Below are positions 44,886 to 53,510 of a DNA stretch of 64,000 bases, in pieces. Numbering within the stretch: the stretch's first letter is position 1; each line of letters begins with the position of its first letter. The stretch covers positions 124,001 through 188,000 of the forward strand of contig NZ_JBMGJC010000001.1 of assembly GCF_048984525.1 (NCBI RefSeq), given 5' to 3'. The stretch comes from Syntrophopropionicum propionicicum_A (GTDB lineage Bacteria; Bacillota; Desulfotomaculia; Desulfotomaculales; Pelotomaculaceae). The position numbers were made by a program, and so were the translations under genes. The notes beneath the pieces were generated by a model that saw nothing but the letters and a program-made list of their open reading frames with translations, ran no database searches and was not told where the DNA came from.

Positions 44886-46133
44886 ATGGACGTTAACAAT
44901 CCGATTATTGAAAATATTGCCAACCCCCATGAGCTGGAGAGAATGTTTAGAAAAGAACCAGAAGCTTTTAAAAACTCATTCTCATACGCCTGGGAACAAA
45001 ACCCTGACTCGCAGGTTCTTGCCGTTTGGAATGAAAGATTGCATTTCAAGGAGACGGCAAATACAGAAAAAGCTACCTTGCTTAAGAAAAATTTCTTATC
45101 CATAGGCATTTTAGCAATTCTGGCCGGGATAAGCACCAGGATAATGTTGCATTTTGCCGAACAACAGGCAATAGCCCCTATTAACCTAATTTTTGGTATA
45201 CTTCCCTTTATTGCCGCCTATTTTGTATATAATAACCCCCCCAAAAAAAATATTCTTTACACCCTTGTATCGTTATTCCTAATCTCCGGATTTTATATCA
45301 ATATGCTTCCAATTGAGAATACAGATAGTATTATCCTGGCTTATCTGCACCTTCCTATTTTCTTATGGGTATTAATTGGGCTTGCATTTACAGGAAATGA
45401 ATATGGCATAGGCAGTAGAAGATTAGCCTATCTTAAGTTTAACGGTGAATTTTGCATAATCTACGCCAGCATGGCAATCAGCGGAATGCTGCTATCAGCA
45501 TTAACCATGCAGTTATTTACATTTGTCGGCATGGATATAGAAGAATTCTATTTTAAAAATGTCGTTTTATTCGGTGCTGCCGCTCTCGCTGTTGTGGCTG
45601 CCTACCTGGTTTCAAGGAACCTTAAACTTGCTAAAAATATTGCACCATATATAGCCAAAATTTTTAGTCCTCTTGTACTGGCCACATTGCTGGCCTATCT
45701 TATAACGGTTATCTGGGTCGGACAAAATCCATTCTTGGACCGCAATTTCCTCATATCCTTCAACGGAATACTCCTTATTGTATTGGCCGTCACCATATTC
45801 TCTATTACCGAAAGCGGCACAGACGAGAAAAAGAACATTTCTGATTATATAAATTTTGCCCTGATTGTTCTTGCTCTTCTCATCGACAGTGTGGCTTTAT
45901 CAGCCATAGTGTTCAGGCTTTCTTCTTTTGGGATTACGCCCAACAGAATTGCTGTTTTAGGCGTCAACATACTTATCTGGGCCAATCTAATTTGGATTAT
46001 GCTCTCCTATATCCGTTTTCTACAAAACAAAACCGGGCCTTCAACCATCCAAGATGCCGTTACCAAGTATTTGCCGCTCTACGGACTTTGGGCAGCTTTC
46101 GTTACATTTACTTTCCCTTTAGTTTTTAATTAA
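44886..46133 (+). CDS. DUF4153-like multi-pass membrane protein
   Basis: A 415-residue membrane protein. The first 75 residues are polar (with ELERMFRKEPEAF), then about eleven hydrophobic segments follow, resembling DUF4153 family proteins of Clostridia. Function unknown. ATG start with AGGAGAGG, 13 bases after the XRE gene, so it completes a three-gene operon. Confidence 0.75.
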   Translation: MDVNNPIIENIANPHELERMFRKEPEAFKNSFSYAWEQNPDSQVLAVWNERLHFKETANTEKATLLKKNFLSIGILAILAGISTRIMLHFAEQQAIAPINLIFGILPFIAAYFVYNNPPKKNILYTLVSLFLISGFYINMLPIENTDSIILAYLHLPIFLWVLIGLAFTGNEYGIGSRRLAYLKFNGEFCIIYASMAISGMLLSALTMQLFTFVGMDIEEFYFKNVVLFGAAALAVVAAYLVSRNLKLAKNIAPYIAKIFSPLVLATLLAYLITVIWVGQNPFLDRNFLISFNGILLIVLAVTIFSITESGTDEKKNISDYINFALIVLALLIDSVALSAIVFRLSSFGITPNRIAVLGVNILIWANLIWIMLSYIRFLQNKTGPSTIQDAVTKYLPLYGLWAAFVTFTFPLVFN

Positions 46134-46378
46134 AAGGCTTTGTTTGAGTTCCAGATAATTGGGGATAGTTCGAAAGCCCGCACGCTGTACATTATGTCTG
46201 GCTTAGTCGTGTATCTCCGTTTAGTTTGGTCGAACAAGTATACGCGTTAATTGTCCTCGCTGGTTCGACGGGGCTTGTCGGGATTATATTCGCGTTGCAC
46301 TTGTACAGCATGTGTCAAAAGATAAGCCTGTTACATATTATACATACCAAGGGAACATATTTTTAAGGGGGGAGTTTT
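46134..46378. other. Intergenic region before the YjcZ-like gene
   Basis: About 245 bases with no gene. It contains CATATTATA at 46334-46342, which matches the CATAnnnTA -10 pattern of late sporulation sigma factors. I see nothing else I can name. Confidence 0.35.
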
Positions 46379-46489
46379 ATGGCAGAAGGAGTATTAGGCT
46401 GCAAGCCGGGATTCGGCAATGAGGCTTTCATCTTATTTCTGATTCTAATCCTGTTGATATTGGGGATAGGCTGCTTTTTCATTATTTAG
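46379..46489 (+). CDS. Tiny YjcZ-like spore protein
   Basis: A 36-residue protein: a short Gly/Lys/Pro N-terminus (MAEGVLGCKPGFGNEAF) followed by one hydrophobic helix rich in Leu and Ile. Form and length fit the YjcZ/SscA-like small spore proteins of Firmicutes. GGGGGGAG lies just upstream of the ATG and a strong terminator follows. It is too short for normal gene finders. The family assignment rests on general shape. Confidence 0.65.
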   Translation: MAEGVLGCKPGFGNEAFILFLILILLILGIGCFFII

Positions 46490-46525
46490 TTAAGTTTTCC
46501 GAAACATATTCCAACCTCCTAAATA

Positions 46526-46558
46526 GACCAACCACCCAAATGGGTGGTTTGGTCTTTT
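46526..46558 (+). terminator. Terminator after the YjcZ-like gene
   Basis: GACCAACCACCCA pairs with TGGGTGGTTTGGTC (one bulged T) around a two-base loop, followed by TTTT. Confidence 0.85.
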
Positions 46559-46600
46559 ACAAGCATATCCTGAGCAAAACATAATTGAAGCCTGGTCATT

Positions 46601-46948
46601 CTATCGCTTTTTAACCGGCAGACAAAGGACTTGACCAACCTGTAGATTTTCAGGCTCTACACCTGGATTGGCCGCGATTATTTCTTCAACTGTGAGTCCG
46701 TACCAGATGCCTATTTGAGATAAAGTGAAGCCTTTCTCAATTACAAGTGGATAAGTATTTCCAGTGCATGGATTAGGCGGGATACAGAGGACCTGCCCGA
46801 TTTGCAGGTTGGCAGGATCCACACCCTTGTTGGCGGCATACAGCAGTGTAAATGGAACATTTAATTTCTCCGAGATTAGATACAAGGAGTCGCCCGCCAT
46901 AATGGTGTATGCTGAACTTCCCGGCGGGCAGGTATTTGTTTGTACCAT
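46601..46948 (-). CDS. Double LysM protein (SafA-like)
   Basis: A 115-residue protein made of two LysM repeats: YTIMAGDSLYLISEKLNVPF through IGQVLCIPP, and YPLVIEKGFTLSQIGIWYG through VGQVLCLPV. There is no clear signal peptide. LysM proteins of this size in spore formers often belong to the coat or cortex interface, which would suit the two tiny spore-type genes on either side. ATG start with GGGAG upstream. Confidence 0.85.
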   Translation of the reverse strand: MVQTNTCPPGSSAYTIMAGDSLYLISEKLNVPFTLLYAANKGVDPANLQIGQVLCIPPNPCTGNTYPLVIEKGFTLSQIGIWYGLTVEEIIAANPGVEPENLQVGQVLCLPVKKR

Positions 46949-47150
46949 TTTTTTATCTCCCAGAATTTATTTATTATTTAAGAATATGTTTGTGTTTCAG
47001 GAACTGTTCTTTTATGTTAGTTATTAAGAAAACCCCGTAATTTAACAGCAGGTTTCTTGCTAATATTTTACAGGGGGGCTTATCTTGTTGCAAGGTGTGT
47101 CCATAGATAAGCTGATATTTACAGGAAATATTGTTGATATAAAATATATT

Positions 47151-47190
47151 GGCGGGCGACTCCCGGGGTAACAAAACGTTTCGGTATCCT
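47151..47190. repeat. Outlying M1 repeat module
   Basis: GGCGGGCGACTCCCGGGGTA and the following AACAAAACGTTTCGGTA match the M1 modules at 53613-53660 and 55333-55370. It abuts the terminator of the small gene at 47242. Confidence 0.65.
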
Positions 47191-47230
47191 CAAAAAAGAA
47201 TATGAGCCGGTATTTGAAAACCGGCTCATG
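47190..47230 (-). terminator. Terminator of the tiny Phe-rich gene
   Basis: ATGAGCCGGT at 47202-47211 pairs with ACCGGCTCAT at 47220-47229. On the minus strand a TTCTTTTTT tract follows the stem. Confidence 0.8.
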
Positions 47231-47241
47231 TCGATTTCTAG

Positions 47242-47358
47242 TTAAATGAATACAAACGCAAACACAAATACGAAGATGAAAACAAAGAAGAATATTGAAA
47301 AGTGCGGAAATTTAAACCCAGGACGGCCGAACCCTTCAGCAGCAGTATTAAACCCCAT
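47242..47358 (-). CDS. Tiny Phe-rich hydrophobic protein
   Basis: A 38-residue protein with an N-terminal MGFNTAAEGFGRPGFKF and a tail that is almost purely Phe, Val and Ile. GGGAGG is well placed before the ATG, and a terminator follows the stop. CATAATATA at 47391-47399 (minus strand) fits a sporulation -10 box. The layout matches the YjcZ-like gene at 46379 although the sequences differ. Probably a membrane or coat peptide; no function known. Confidence 0.6.
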   Translation of the reverse strand: MGFNTAAEGFGRPGFKFPHFSIFFFVFIFVFVFAFVFI

Positions 47359-47469
47359 TAATTGTTCCTCCCTTATAATATCATTTATGTTATATTATGT
47401 CGTTTTAGTTGTGGTGCTACACAAATAATCACCTGTTATACTTTACTCTGCTGGCATTTCGCCCGCACA

Positions 47470-47505
47470 AAAAAATAACAAGGATTTTACACCTTGTTAT
47501 TTTTC
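47470..47505. terminator. Terminator of the FN3/stalk gene
   Basis: AAAAATAACAAGG at 47471-47483 pairs with CCTTGTTATTTTT at 47492-47504. It serves the minus-strand gene that ends at 47529. Confidence 0.85.
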
Positions 47506-47528
47506 TCCTTTTGAACGGGAGTTAGAAG

Positions 47529-48707
47529 TTAGCTCTGGGTATAATGCAATGTGATCTCCTGCACATCAGGCTTCCATTCAACTGAACAGCCCAGCGTCTC
47601 GGCGGTAAAGCGCAGCGGCAGCATGGTCCGCCCCGGGGGCAGAATTACCGGGGTCACTCTTTCATTATTGGGGTCGATGAAGGTCAGTGCTCCGTTCACC
47701 CTGGCCCAGGGATTGTCAATGCTGAGCTCAATTGTTTTCGTACCGTTTACCGTGACCTTCCTTTCCTGGGCATTCCATGTTACCTCTGCTCCCAGGGCAT
47801 CAGCCACGTAACGGATCGGCAATACGGTCCGGCCTTCGAAGATGACGGGGGCGGTATCCATGGTGTCCAGTTTGCCGTTCACATAGTATTCGGTCCTGCC
47901 GATATAGAATTTAATTACAATTCCGCCGGATCCGTTTGTGGAGGAAGTTCCGGGCTCTGTTGGCGTTCCTGGTTCAGCCGGGGCAGGTGGTATGGCTTCC
48001 GTCTCGGTGGAAGCGCTGTCTTCGTTTGAATAGGCAGATGAAGAGCTGCCTTTATATGCTTTTACCCGGTAGCTGTATTCCGTTCCCGGTTCTGCAGTTT
48101 CGTCATTATATGTTTCCGTGTTGGCGGGAAGGGAAGCCAATACCTCATAAGATTGCCCCTCAGTTTTTCTTTCTAATTTAAATCCGTCTTCATTGGTGCT
48201 TTTGTCCTCCCAGTTGAGGGTGATATTGCTGCTCCCCGTGGCACCCGCTTCCAGGTTAATGGGGGCGGCAATGAAATACATCGCCTGGAGAGATAATTGT
48301 GGTACTATGGTAGCCGGCTTAATGCTGAACATACCGCCTTCTATGTTACCGCTGTGCCACCCTATTAAATCAACATACCTGTATCTTAGTTGAATGAGAC
48401 ACAGATCGCTGTCAACATTAGGGACTGTCCAACTATAGTGTCCGATGTGGTCTTTCGGTGTATCCTCAATGCCTGCAACCTGGTTCCAATGCATACCTCC
48501 GTCGCTTGAAAACAATATTTCCTCCTCCACAGATGCTAATCCCTTCCAGCTGATATCCGCAGTGCTCCCGGCAGTAAGCACCTGGTGTGCCTCCGGCGTC
48601 AGTATGTTTTCGCTATAATTTGCCTGCACCGGAGACGGACTGTACAGCCCTAGGATACCTGCCAGCAACGAGATCAATACCGCCATTAATAAACGCTTAT
48701 TTATCAT
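47529..48707 (-). CDS. Secreted FN3 and stalk-domain (CuAO_N-like) protein
   Basis: A 392-residue surface protein. A signal peptide ends near residue 29 (VQA). An immunoglobulin-like beta domain (about 35-120), a fibronectin III domain (about 150-225), a linker rich in Pro, Thr and Glu, and a stalk domain (about 270-390) follow. The stalk shows RTVLPIRYVADALGAEVTW and RTMLPLRFTAETLGCSVEW. It probably acts on the cell surface in binding or display. ATG 48707 with GGAGGGG upstream; the frame is open seven codons further. Confidence 0.88.
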   Translation of the reverse strand: MINKRLLMAVLISLLAGILGLYSPSPVQANYSENILTPEAHQVLTAGSTADISWKGLASVEEEILFSSDGGMHWNQVAGIEDTPKDHIGHYSWTVPNVDSDLCLIQLRYRYVDLIGWHSGNIEGGMFSIKPATIVPQLSLQAMYFIAAPINLEAGATGSSNITLNWEDKSTNEDGFKLERKTEGQSYEVLASLPANTETYNDETAEPGTEYSYRVKAYKGSSSSAYSNEDSASTETEAIPPAPAEPGTPTEPGTSSTNGSGGIVIKFYIGRTEYYVNGKLDTMDTAPVIFEGRTVLPIRYVADALGAEVTWNAQERKVTVNGTKTIELSIDNPWARVNGALTFIDPNNERVTPVILPPGRTMLPLRFTAETLGCSVEWKPDVQEITLHYTQS

Positions 48708-49156
48708 CAAGCACCCCTCCTTAAGCATAATTCACTTCTTATTGACATTATACTTGATATAAAAATTTGACACTACCATATTTTTCATGAACATCTTTTT
48801 CCAAATAATACTTTAAGGATATTTATTTCACATTTGCAGGTATATTTAATTATTCTGGATTTATTGATTGCTCAGATGATAATGAGCCTCCACAAAACAT
48901 ATTTGACGGCACAGTAACTCAGATAGAAAGATTTAAATAAAATTGGTTTTGAGTAAGTTTCACATGATTGTTTATTGTGGATCAGTGTGGGTCGCATGTT
49001 GGTCTCGATAATAGAGCAATGAGGTTATTATACAAGCCTCATATAAGCCCGTATAAGCAACGATAAATTTTCGGGCTAATACAAAAGGACCTTCGGGAAA
49101 AACAAACCCCGGCTCAGAATGCCACCTGAGGCCGGAATATTTTTGAGTAAGATATC
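48708..49156. other. Intergenic region upstream of the repeat island
   Basis: About 450 bases with no gene. It has a hairpin at 49015-49041 (AATGAGGTT...AAGCCTCAT) and a terminator-like hairpin at 49112-49134 (CCCCGGCTCAG...CTGAGGCCGG) followed by AATATTTTTG. The first 250 bases are AT-rich without visible structure. Confidence 0.4.
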
Positions 49157-49400
49157 ATGTCAAACTCGCGATGCTAAACTACCACCAAGAGAACAAGTAC
49201 GGGGGGCGATCACAAAACGCCACCGGCATCAAGTAATTGGACCGCCCAATTTAAAGGCTGAGGGCAATTGACAGCCCCTAAATCTAAGGGCGAGTTTACA
49301 TAATGTCTTGTCCTTTATCGGCTGATTGCTTATACCATCTAACGATTACAGTTGATTTGCGGGATCAGAACGGCGGATAATAAGCCTTAATGTAAAGATC
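49157..49400. repeat. Island repeat: M4 fragment and M6 copy A
   Basis: CTAAACTACCACCAAG at 49174-49189 is the end of module M4. From 49282 module M6 begins: CTAAGGGCGAG, TTTACATAAT at 49295-49304, TCTTGTCCTTTATCGGCTGA, CTAACGATTACAG, GCGGGATCAG, GGCGGATAATAAG and TTAATGTAAAGATC ending near 49400. The two ends are inverted, giving an imperfect hairpin of about 100 bases. It is the most diverged M6 copy. Confidence 0.8.
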
Positions 49401-49629
49401 TTAAAATCCGAAGCTGGAAGGTGGGCGTGGGATTTGCTGTTATATAACTTCAATTAGTTAAGAAATAGATTTTGCAAATACCATGAAAAACTGGAGACAA
49501 AGACTTACAGTTTGAGGTAATTTTTGTTATTTTATAAAGGATATTTATATTTTTCGCAGAAATAACTTAACAGTATGTTGTAAAATATTTACTTACTTAT
49601 TTCCTTTTCAATAAATAACGGAGGATCTT

Positions 49630-50238
49630 ATGTCTATTGAGAAGAAAAAGCAATTTGAATAATTTCTTTACATTGATTATGAAAATGTTCAGGATGTTAT
49701 AGTAGATGTAATTAATGAAACATTTAAAGTCATTATTATTATGAGGGAAGATCAAACAAAGGTGCCAATTGATCTTGTTAATATAACCCAACCGTTAGGA
49801 AATGCAGTAGAATGGATTCGTGTAAACGGAAAAGGTCGAAATGCATTAGATTTCTTCATAGCTTTTTATCTGGGAAAAGATGTTACCGCGAACCGGGATA
49901 AAACATTCATTATCTATTCTAAGGACACTGGATACGATCCATTATTAACTCATCTAAAAAAGAGTGGAATCAAAGCAAGGAGAATCGTTAGCTTTCAGCA
50001 ATTATCACAGAATAAAGCGATAAAGATTGATGAAGCCGGGATAATGAAACTGAAAGATGTTTTAATAAAAGTTCCGGCCAACAAAAGGCCCAAAAAGAGA
50101 AACAGTTTAACTTCGCACATCACTGCTCTCTTTAACAGCAAGCCGAAGCAGTATATCGACAATTTAATAGAAGACCTATTTATTAAAAAAATTGTTTATG
50201 AGGAAAACGGTACAATAAAATACTCTCTTGATAAATGA
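49630..50238 (+). pseudogene. PIN-like domain gene with an in-frame stop
   Basis: The frame starts at ATG 49630 with a perfect GGAGG nine bases upstream, codes for MSIEKKKQFE, hits TAA at 49660-49662, then continues open and in frame to 50238 as FLYIDYENVQDVIVDV and beyond. The acidic DYEN motif, the ALDFFIAFYLGK block and YSKDTGYDPLLTHLKKSGIK fit a PIN/NYN-like nuclease fold. So a PIN-type gene of about 202 codons is split by one nonsense codon. A shorter product from ATG 49741 would lack the first active-site acids. It is AT-rich and lies between repeat modules as cargo. Confidence 0.7.
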
Positions 50239-50261
50239 TACAGATTCGCATATTAACGAAG

Positions 50262-50660
50262 TGTATCGCATATGCAATCTCCCTCTTGGAGTAAAACACA
50301 CAACGATAAAAGCTGCGCTTGATTTCAATAAGTGCCGGGTCTCTGCCATGGCCCGCGCGCAAGGTGTCACTCGGGGGGTCCCTGCGCCGGGCCGGCAGAA
50401 CCACCACGTTATGTAAACTAACGCGCGTTTTCAAAAACCGGGCTGTCTCATTACGGTAAGATTTCTATGCTGGCACAAATCTATCTTTTAAAATCCGCAT
50501 ACCACAAAAAGAAACTCTTTAGCAACCAGGTAACTCCATTGGGGTAACTTCGGCCAGACTGGCCGCGATAAAACCCCCGCGCGTCTAACCGACGAAGGTG
50601 GATTGGCCATCGGTACGAGATTGCCAAACTACCACCAAGCCCGCGAAGGCATAATATAAT
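50262..50660. repeat. Island repeat: modules M2-M3-M4, copy E
   Basis: CATATGCAATCTCCCTC (M2, 50271-50287), then M3 from CAATAAGTGCCGG at 50327 through a long GC stem (50343-50358 with 50384-50398) to GTTATGTAAACTAACGCGCG (50408-50427), then M4 (AGGTAACTCCATTGGGGTAA at 50528-50547 to CCACCAAGCCCGC near 50644). The same order recurs at 55401-55780. No gene is supported inside. Confidence 0.85.
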
Positions 50661-50688
50661 ACCATAGCCGGATAAACAAGGAGATGCA

Positions 50689-50952
50689 TTGAATATAAAA
50701 AAAGTAATTAAAATGATATTCGGAAATGCTTATGACAATAAATTGTTTAAGATTGCTTATTGGTTCGGAGTAGTGTTCTATATAATTTGCGTCCCATTAT
50801 TATTGATTATAAGTTATTTAGTAGAATCTAAAGAAATATTAATAATATCTTTAATTAGTCTTATTATCTATCCATTAATGTTTAGATTATCTTATAATGT
50901 TAATGCATATCTTTACAAAATGACAATTGGCGATTTAATAAAAATGGAATAG
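50689..50952 (+). CDS. Small membrane protein, island cargo
   Basis: An 87-residue AT-rich gene for a basic N-terminus followed by two hydrophobic helices (about 22-45 and 50-70). TTG start with AAGGAGATG upstream. It sits between modules M4 and M5, which are directly adjacent in the 55-56 kb copy, so it looks inserted as cargo. Family not recognised. Confidence 0.6.
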   Translation: MNIKKVIKMIFGNAYDNKLFKIAYWFGVVFYIICVPLLLIISYLVESKEILIISLISLIIYPLMFRLSYNVNAYLYKMTIGDLIKME

Positions 50953-50974
50953 GTACAATTACCCTGGTATGTAA

Positions 50975-51226
50975 ATTGTAACGCGTTAGAAGCGATTCTG
51001 GCGCGTTTTGCGATCTTAGAAAGATTACAGATATTATGTAGTACCCGCATAGGATGGCTAACCTGAATAGGAAACATTACTGGCGGGGAAATAATGAGGC
51101 GTTCTGCAGAAAAATAATCATCCGCCCGACTGGAAGAGGAAAGAGCAGCTGGGGATTCCTTTCTAAGGGCGGGTTTACATAATATCTTGTCCATTATCGG
51201 CTGATCGCTTAATTTTATCAAACGAT
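50975..51226. repeat. Island repeat: M5 and left part of M6 copy B
   Basis: M5 starts with the hairpin ACGCGTTAGAA-gcga-TTCTGGCGCGT (50981-51006) and runs through TTACAGATATTATGTAGTAC, ACTGGCGGGGAAATAATGAG and GCAGCTGGGGATTCC. M6 follows with GGGCGGGTTTACATAAT (TTTACATAAT at 51174-51183). The M6 copy is broken at 51226 by the IS21-type element and resumes at 52608. Confidence 0.85.
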
Positions 51227-51336
51227 TGTTAATGCTAATCTAAAATTGTACCAGATGCTGGTTAAAAATTAGGCCACCTTAAATCCTTATCCTGTATGAT
51301 AAATTTTGCTCAGACATTTCGTACAGGAGGAAAGAG

Positions 51337-52185
51337 ATGATTAAGATGGCCCAATTAGAAGATATCAGAAAAATGTACTTCATGGAAGATCTAAGTGTCC
51401 GGGAAATTAGCCGCAGGACCGGCATTCACCGCGATACAATTTCTAAATATCTATCTGTAGATAAACCGGTGCCACCTAAATATCAGTTAACCAAAGATAA
51501 AAGTCATCCGGTACTTGGGCCCTACCTGCCCATGGTTAAACAGATCATTGAAGAAGATAAAACAAGACACCGCAAGCAAAGGCATACAGCCACAAAAATC
51601 CTTGAAGTTTTGAAAGACGCCGGCTATACAGGCGGTTACAGCACAATCACTGATTACCTTCGCAAAGAACACAGGAAACAGCGGGAAGCTTTCCTGCCCT
51701 TAGAATTCGAATTAGGCGCCTATGCAGAAGTTGATTGGACAGGAGCATGTTTTTACCTGAAAGGGCTGGAAACGAAAGCCCATCTATTCGTAATGAAACT
51801 CCGCGGGTCCGGCGGGTTCTATGTAAGGGCTTACCCTTTTGAAAAGCAGGAAGCATTTTTTGACGGCCATATTCGATGTTTTGAATTCATGCAGGGAATT
51901 CCCTACAGGATCACCTACGACAACCTTAAGACAGCAGTTAAAAAGATATTACAGGGCAGCAGCCGCGAGGAACAGGAACAATTCATCGCACTGCGGACCC
52001 ATTACCTTTATGAATCATCCTTCTGCCGGCCTGGCCGCGGCTATGAAAAAGGCGGTGTTGAAAACGCCGGCAAAGAAGCCGTAAGAAAGTTTTTTGTTCC
52101 TTATCCCGAAGTCGATTCTTTTGAAGAACTAAATGAGTACCTGCACCTGGCATGTGTGAAACTGACAGAGCAAAATCCTCCTGCC
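51337..52185 (+). pseudogene. istA: Truncated IstA transposase
   Basis: The N-terminal 280 or so residues of an IS21 transposase. A helix-turn-helix is at residues 18-40 (LSVREISRRTGIHRDTISKY), and the DDE residues are visible as Asp in AEVDWTGACF, Asp in ITYDNLKTAV and Glu in EKGGVENAG. The C-terminal third is missing; the frame runs into istB sequence out of register and stops at 52227. ATG start with AGGAGG upstream. Confidence 0.85.
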
Positions 52186-52565
52186 GGCAGGGATTTAAAG
52201 TTAAGTTCTATACGGCGGCCGAGCTAATCAACGAACTACTTGCCGCCCAGCAGGAATACCGCCTAAGCCGACTGGAAAAACAGTGGCTCATCCCTCATGT
52301 TGTGATCCTTGACGAGCTTGGTTATATCCCTTTCAGCAAGACGGGGGCGGAGCTGTTGTTCCAATTTTGTTCCGCCAGGTATGAAAGAGGCAGTCTTATC
52401 ATCACCTCGAATCTTGAATTCCCGAGATGGACTGAGGTATTAGGTGATGAACAAATGACGGCGGCTCTTTTGGACCGGCTTACTCATAACGCTCATATTT
52501 TAAATATCAATGGAGAGAGTTTCAGAATCAGACAAGCGCTTGTCAAACAAACAGTAAATGGCTGA
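52180..52565 (+). pseudogene. istB: Truncated IstB helper ATPase
   Basis: The C-terminal part of the IS21 helper AAA+ ATPase. It begins in the middle (CRQGFKVKFYTAAELINELL), keeps Walker B (HVVILDELGYIPFSKTG) and LLDRLTHNAHIL, but lacks the first 95 or so residues with the Walker A motif. The junction with istA lies near 52180-52187. Non-functional. Confidence 0.85.
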
Positions 52566-52607
52566 TTTTTTATTATCTGGTGGCCTAATTTTTAATTGAC
52601 ATTAACA

Positions 52608-52720
52608 AACGATCACAGTTGATTCGCGGGATCAGATCGGCGGATAATGCGCCATTATGTAAAGATCGTTAGATCCGAAGCGTTAACGGAGCCCGACCGA
52701 CTAGAATATGTTTAAATAAT
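52608..52720. repeat. Right part of M6 copy B
   Basis: Continues M6 after the insertion: AACGATCACAG, GCGGGATCAGATCGGCGGAT, ATTATGTAAAGATC (52654-52667) and GAGCCCGACCGACT near 52700. With the left part at 51163-51226 it matches copy C at 53828-53990 almost base for base. Confidence 0.85.
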
Positions 52721-52787
52721 TTAAGAAGGATTAGATAAATGTTAGTAGAAATAGTAATTGTTAACATTATTCGGAGGAATGCCCAGG

Positions 52788-53225
52788 ATGATTCAAGGAT
52801 TAGGAAACATATTTTTAATGTTGTTATTTATTGTTTGTATTGCAACTGGATGCAATAGTATGACTCGAGAATATTTCAATTCAGCCAAGGAATTTAACAA
52901 TATTTATTTTCAGGTTACAGATCAAGTTGAGCTTAATAATGATGTGAAATCACTTAAATCACTGCAAACCGAAGAAAACCTTAAAAATATTGAAAGATTA
53001 GGCGTATTACTAGAAAACATAAGACAAACAGCTCCCGAAAATAGAATACCCCTAATAAATAATTTTGAAGAACGTTATAATGATCTAGTTTTTCTTAGAG
53101 ATTCATATGAAAGATATAATGTCTTAAGTATAGAAGAAAAACGCAGGTTTTATATATCTATGATAAGAATAGCAGGCAACAAAAGAGACTGGAATGATAA
53201 AAAATCAAATACTGTCTGGGAATAA
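52788..53225 (+). CDS. Small lipoprotein, island cargo
   Basis: A 145-residue AT-rich gene. The signal peptide ends in the lipobox IATGC at about residue 22. The mature part is charged and helical, with a probable coiled coil between 60 and 110. ATG 52788 with GGAGG ten bases upstream. It follows module M6 directly and overlaps the next gene by 32 bases. Family not recognised. Confidence 0.65.
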   Translation: MIQGLGNIFLMLLFIVCIATGCNSMTREYFNSAKEFNNIYFQVTDQVELNNDVKSLKSLQTEENLKNIERLGVLLENIRQTAPENRIPLINNFEERYNDLVFLRDSYERYNVLSIEEKRRFYISMIRIAGNKRDWNDKKSNTVWE

Positions 53226-53502
53226 AAGGTTTCTAAAATCACCTTTTAAATATAAAGTTAGGATCAATCATATGGGTAAAGAACTTTTTTTGAAACTCTC
53301 AAATGCAATGATTGAGATTGAAGAAGGTAAAACAAATAAATTTTTTTTTAAGAACGGTGAACCCCCAATGATTGGATTAATAATAGAAGATATGGATTTC
53401 GAACACGAAGGACAAATATTCTTTTATATCTGGAATTCCGATGAACATGAAGACTATCAACTTTGTGAAAGAGAAATCTCTCATATTATTGGTTTAAGTT
53501 AA
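53194..53502 (+). CDS. Small acidic protein, island cargo
   Basis: A protein of at most 102 residues, rich in Glu, Phe and Ile in its second half, with one Cys and no membrane segment. The start is uncertain: ATG 53194 overlaps the lipoprotein gene, and ATG 53272 (77 residues) has AGGATC upstream. It is followed nine bases later by module M0. Family not recognised; size and sequence style resemble immunity-type proteins, but that is only an impression. Confidence 0.5.
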   Translation: MIKNQILSGNKRFLKSPFKYKVRINHMGKELFLKLSNAMIEIEEGKTNKFFFKNGEPPMIGLIIEDMDFEHEGQIFFYIWNSDEHEDYQLCEREISHIIGLS

Positions 53503-53510
53503 TTTTAATG

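Larger units (their letters stand above)
51227..52607 (+). mobile_element. Decayed IS21-family insertion sequence
   Basis: The ends are TGTTAATG at 51227 and CATTAACA at 52607, with inner repeats TTAAAAATTAGGCCACC on both sides. The 6-bp sequence AACGAT flanks it directly (51221-51226 and 52608-52613) as a target duplication. It lies inside module M6. The total length is 1381 bp, about 1 kb shorter than usual IS21 elements, because an internal deletion joins istA to istB. It cannot transpose on its own. Confidence 0.88.
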
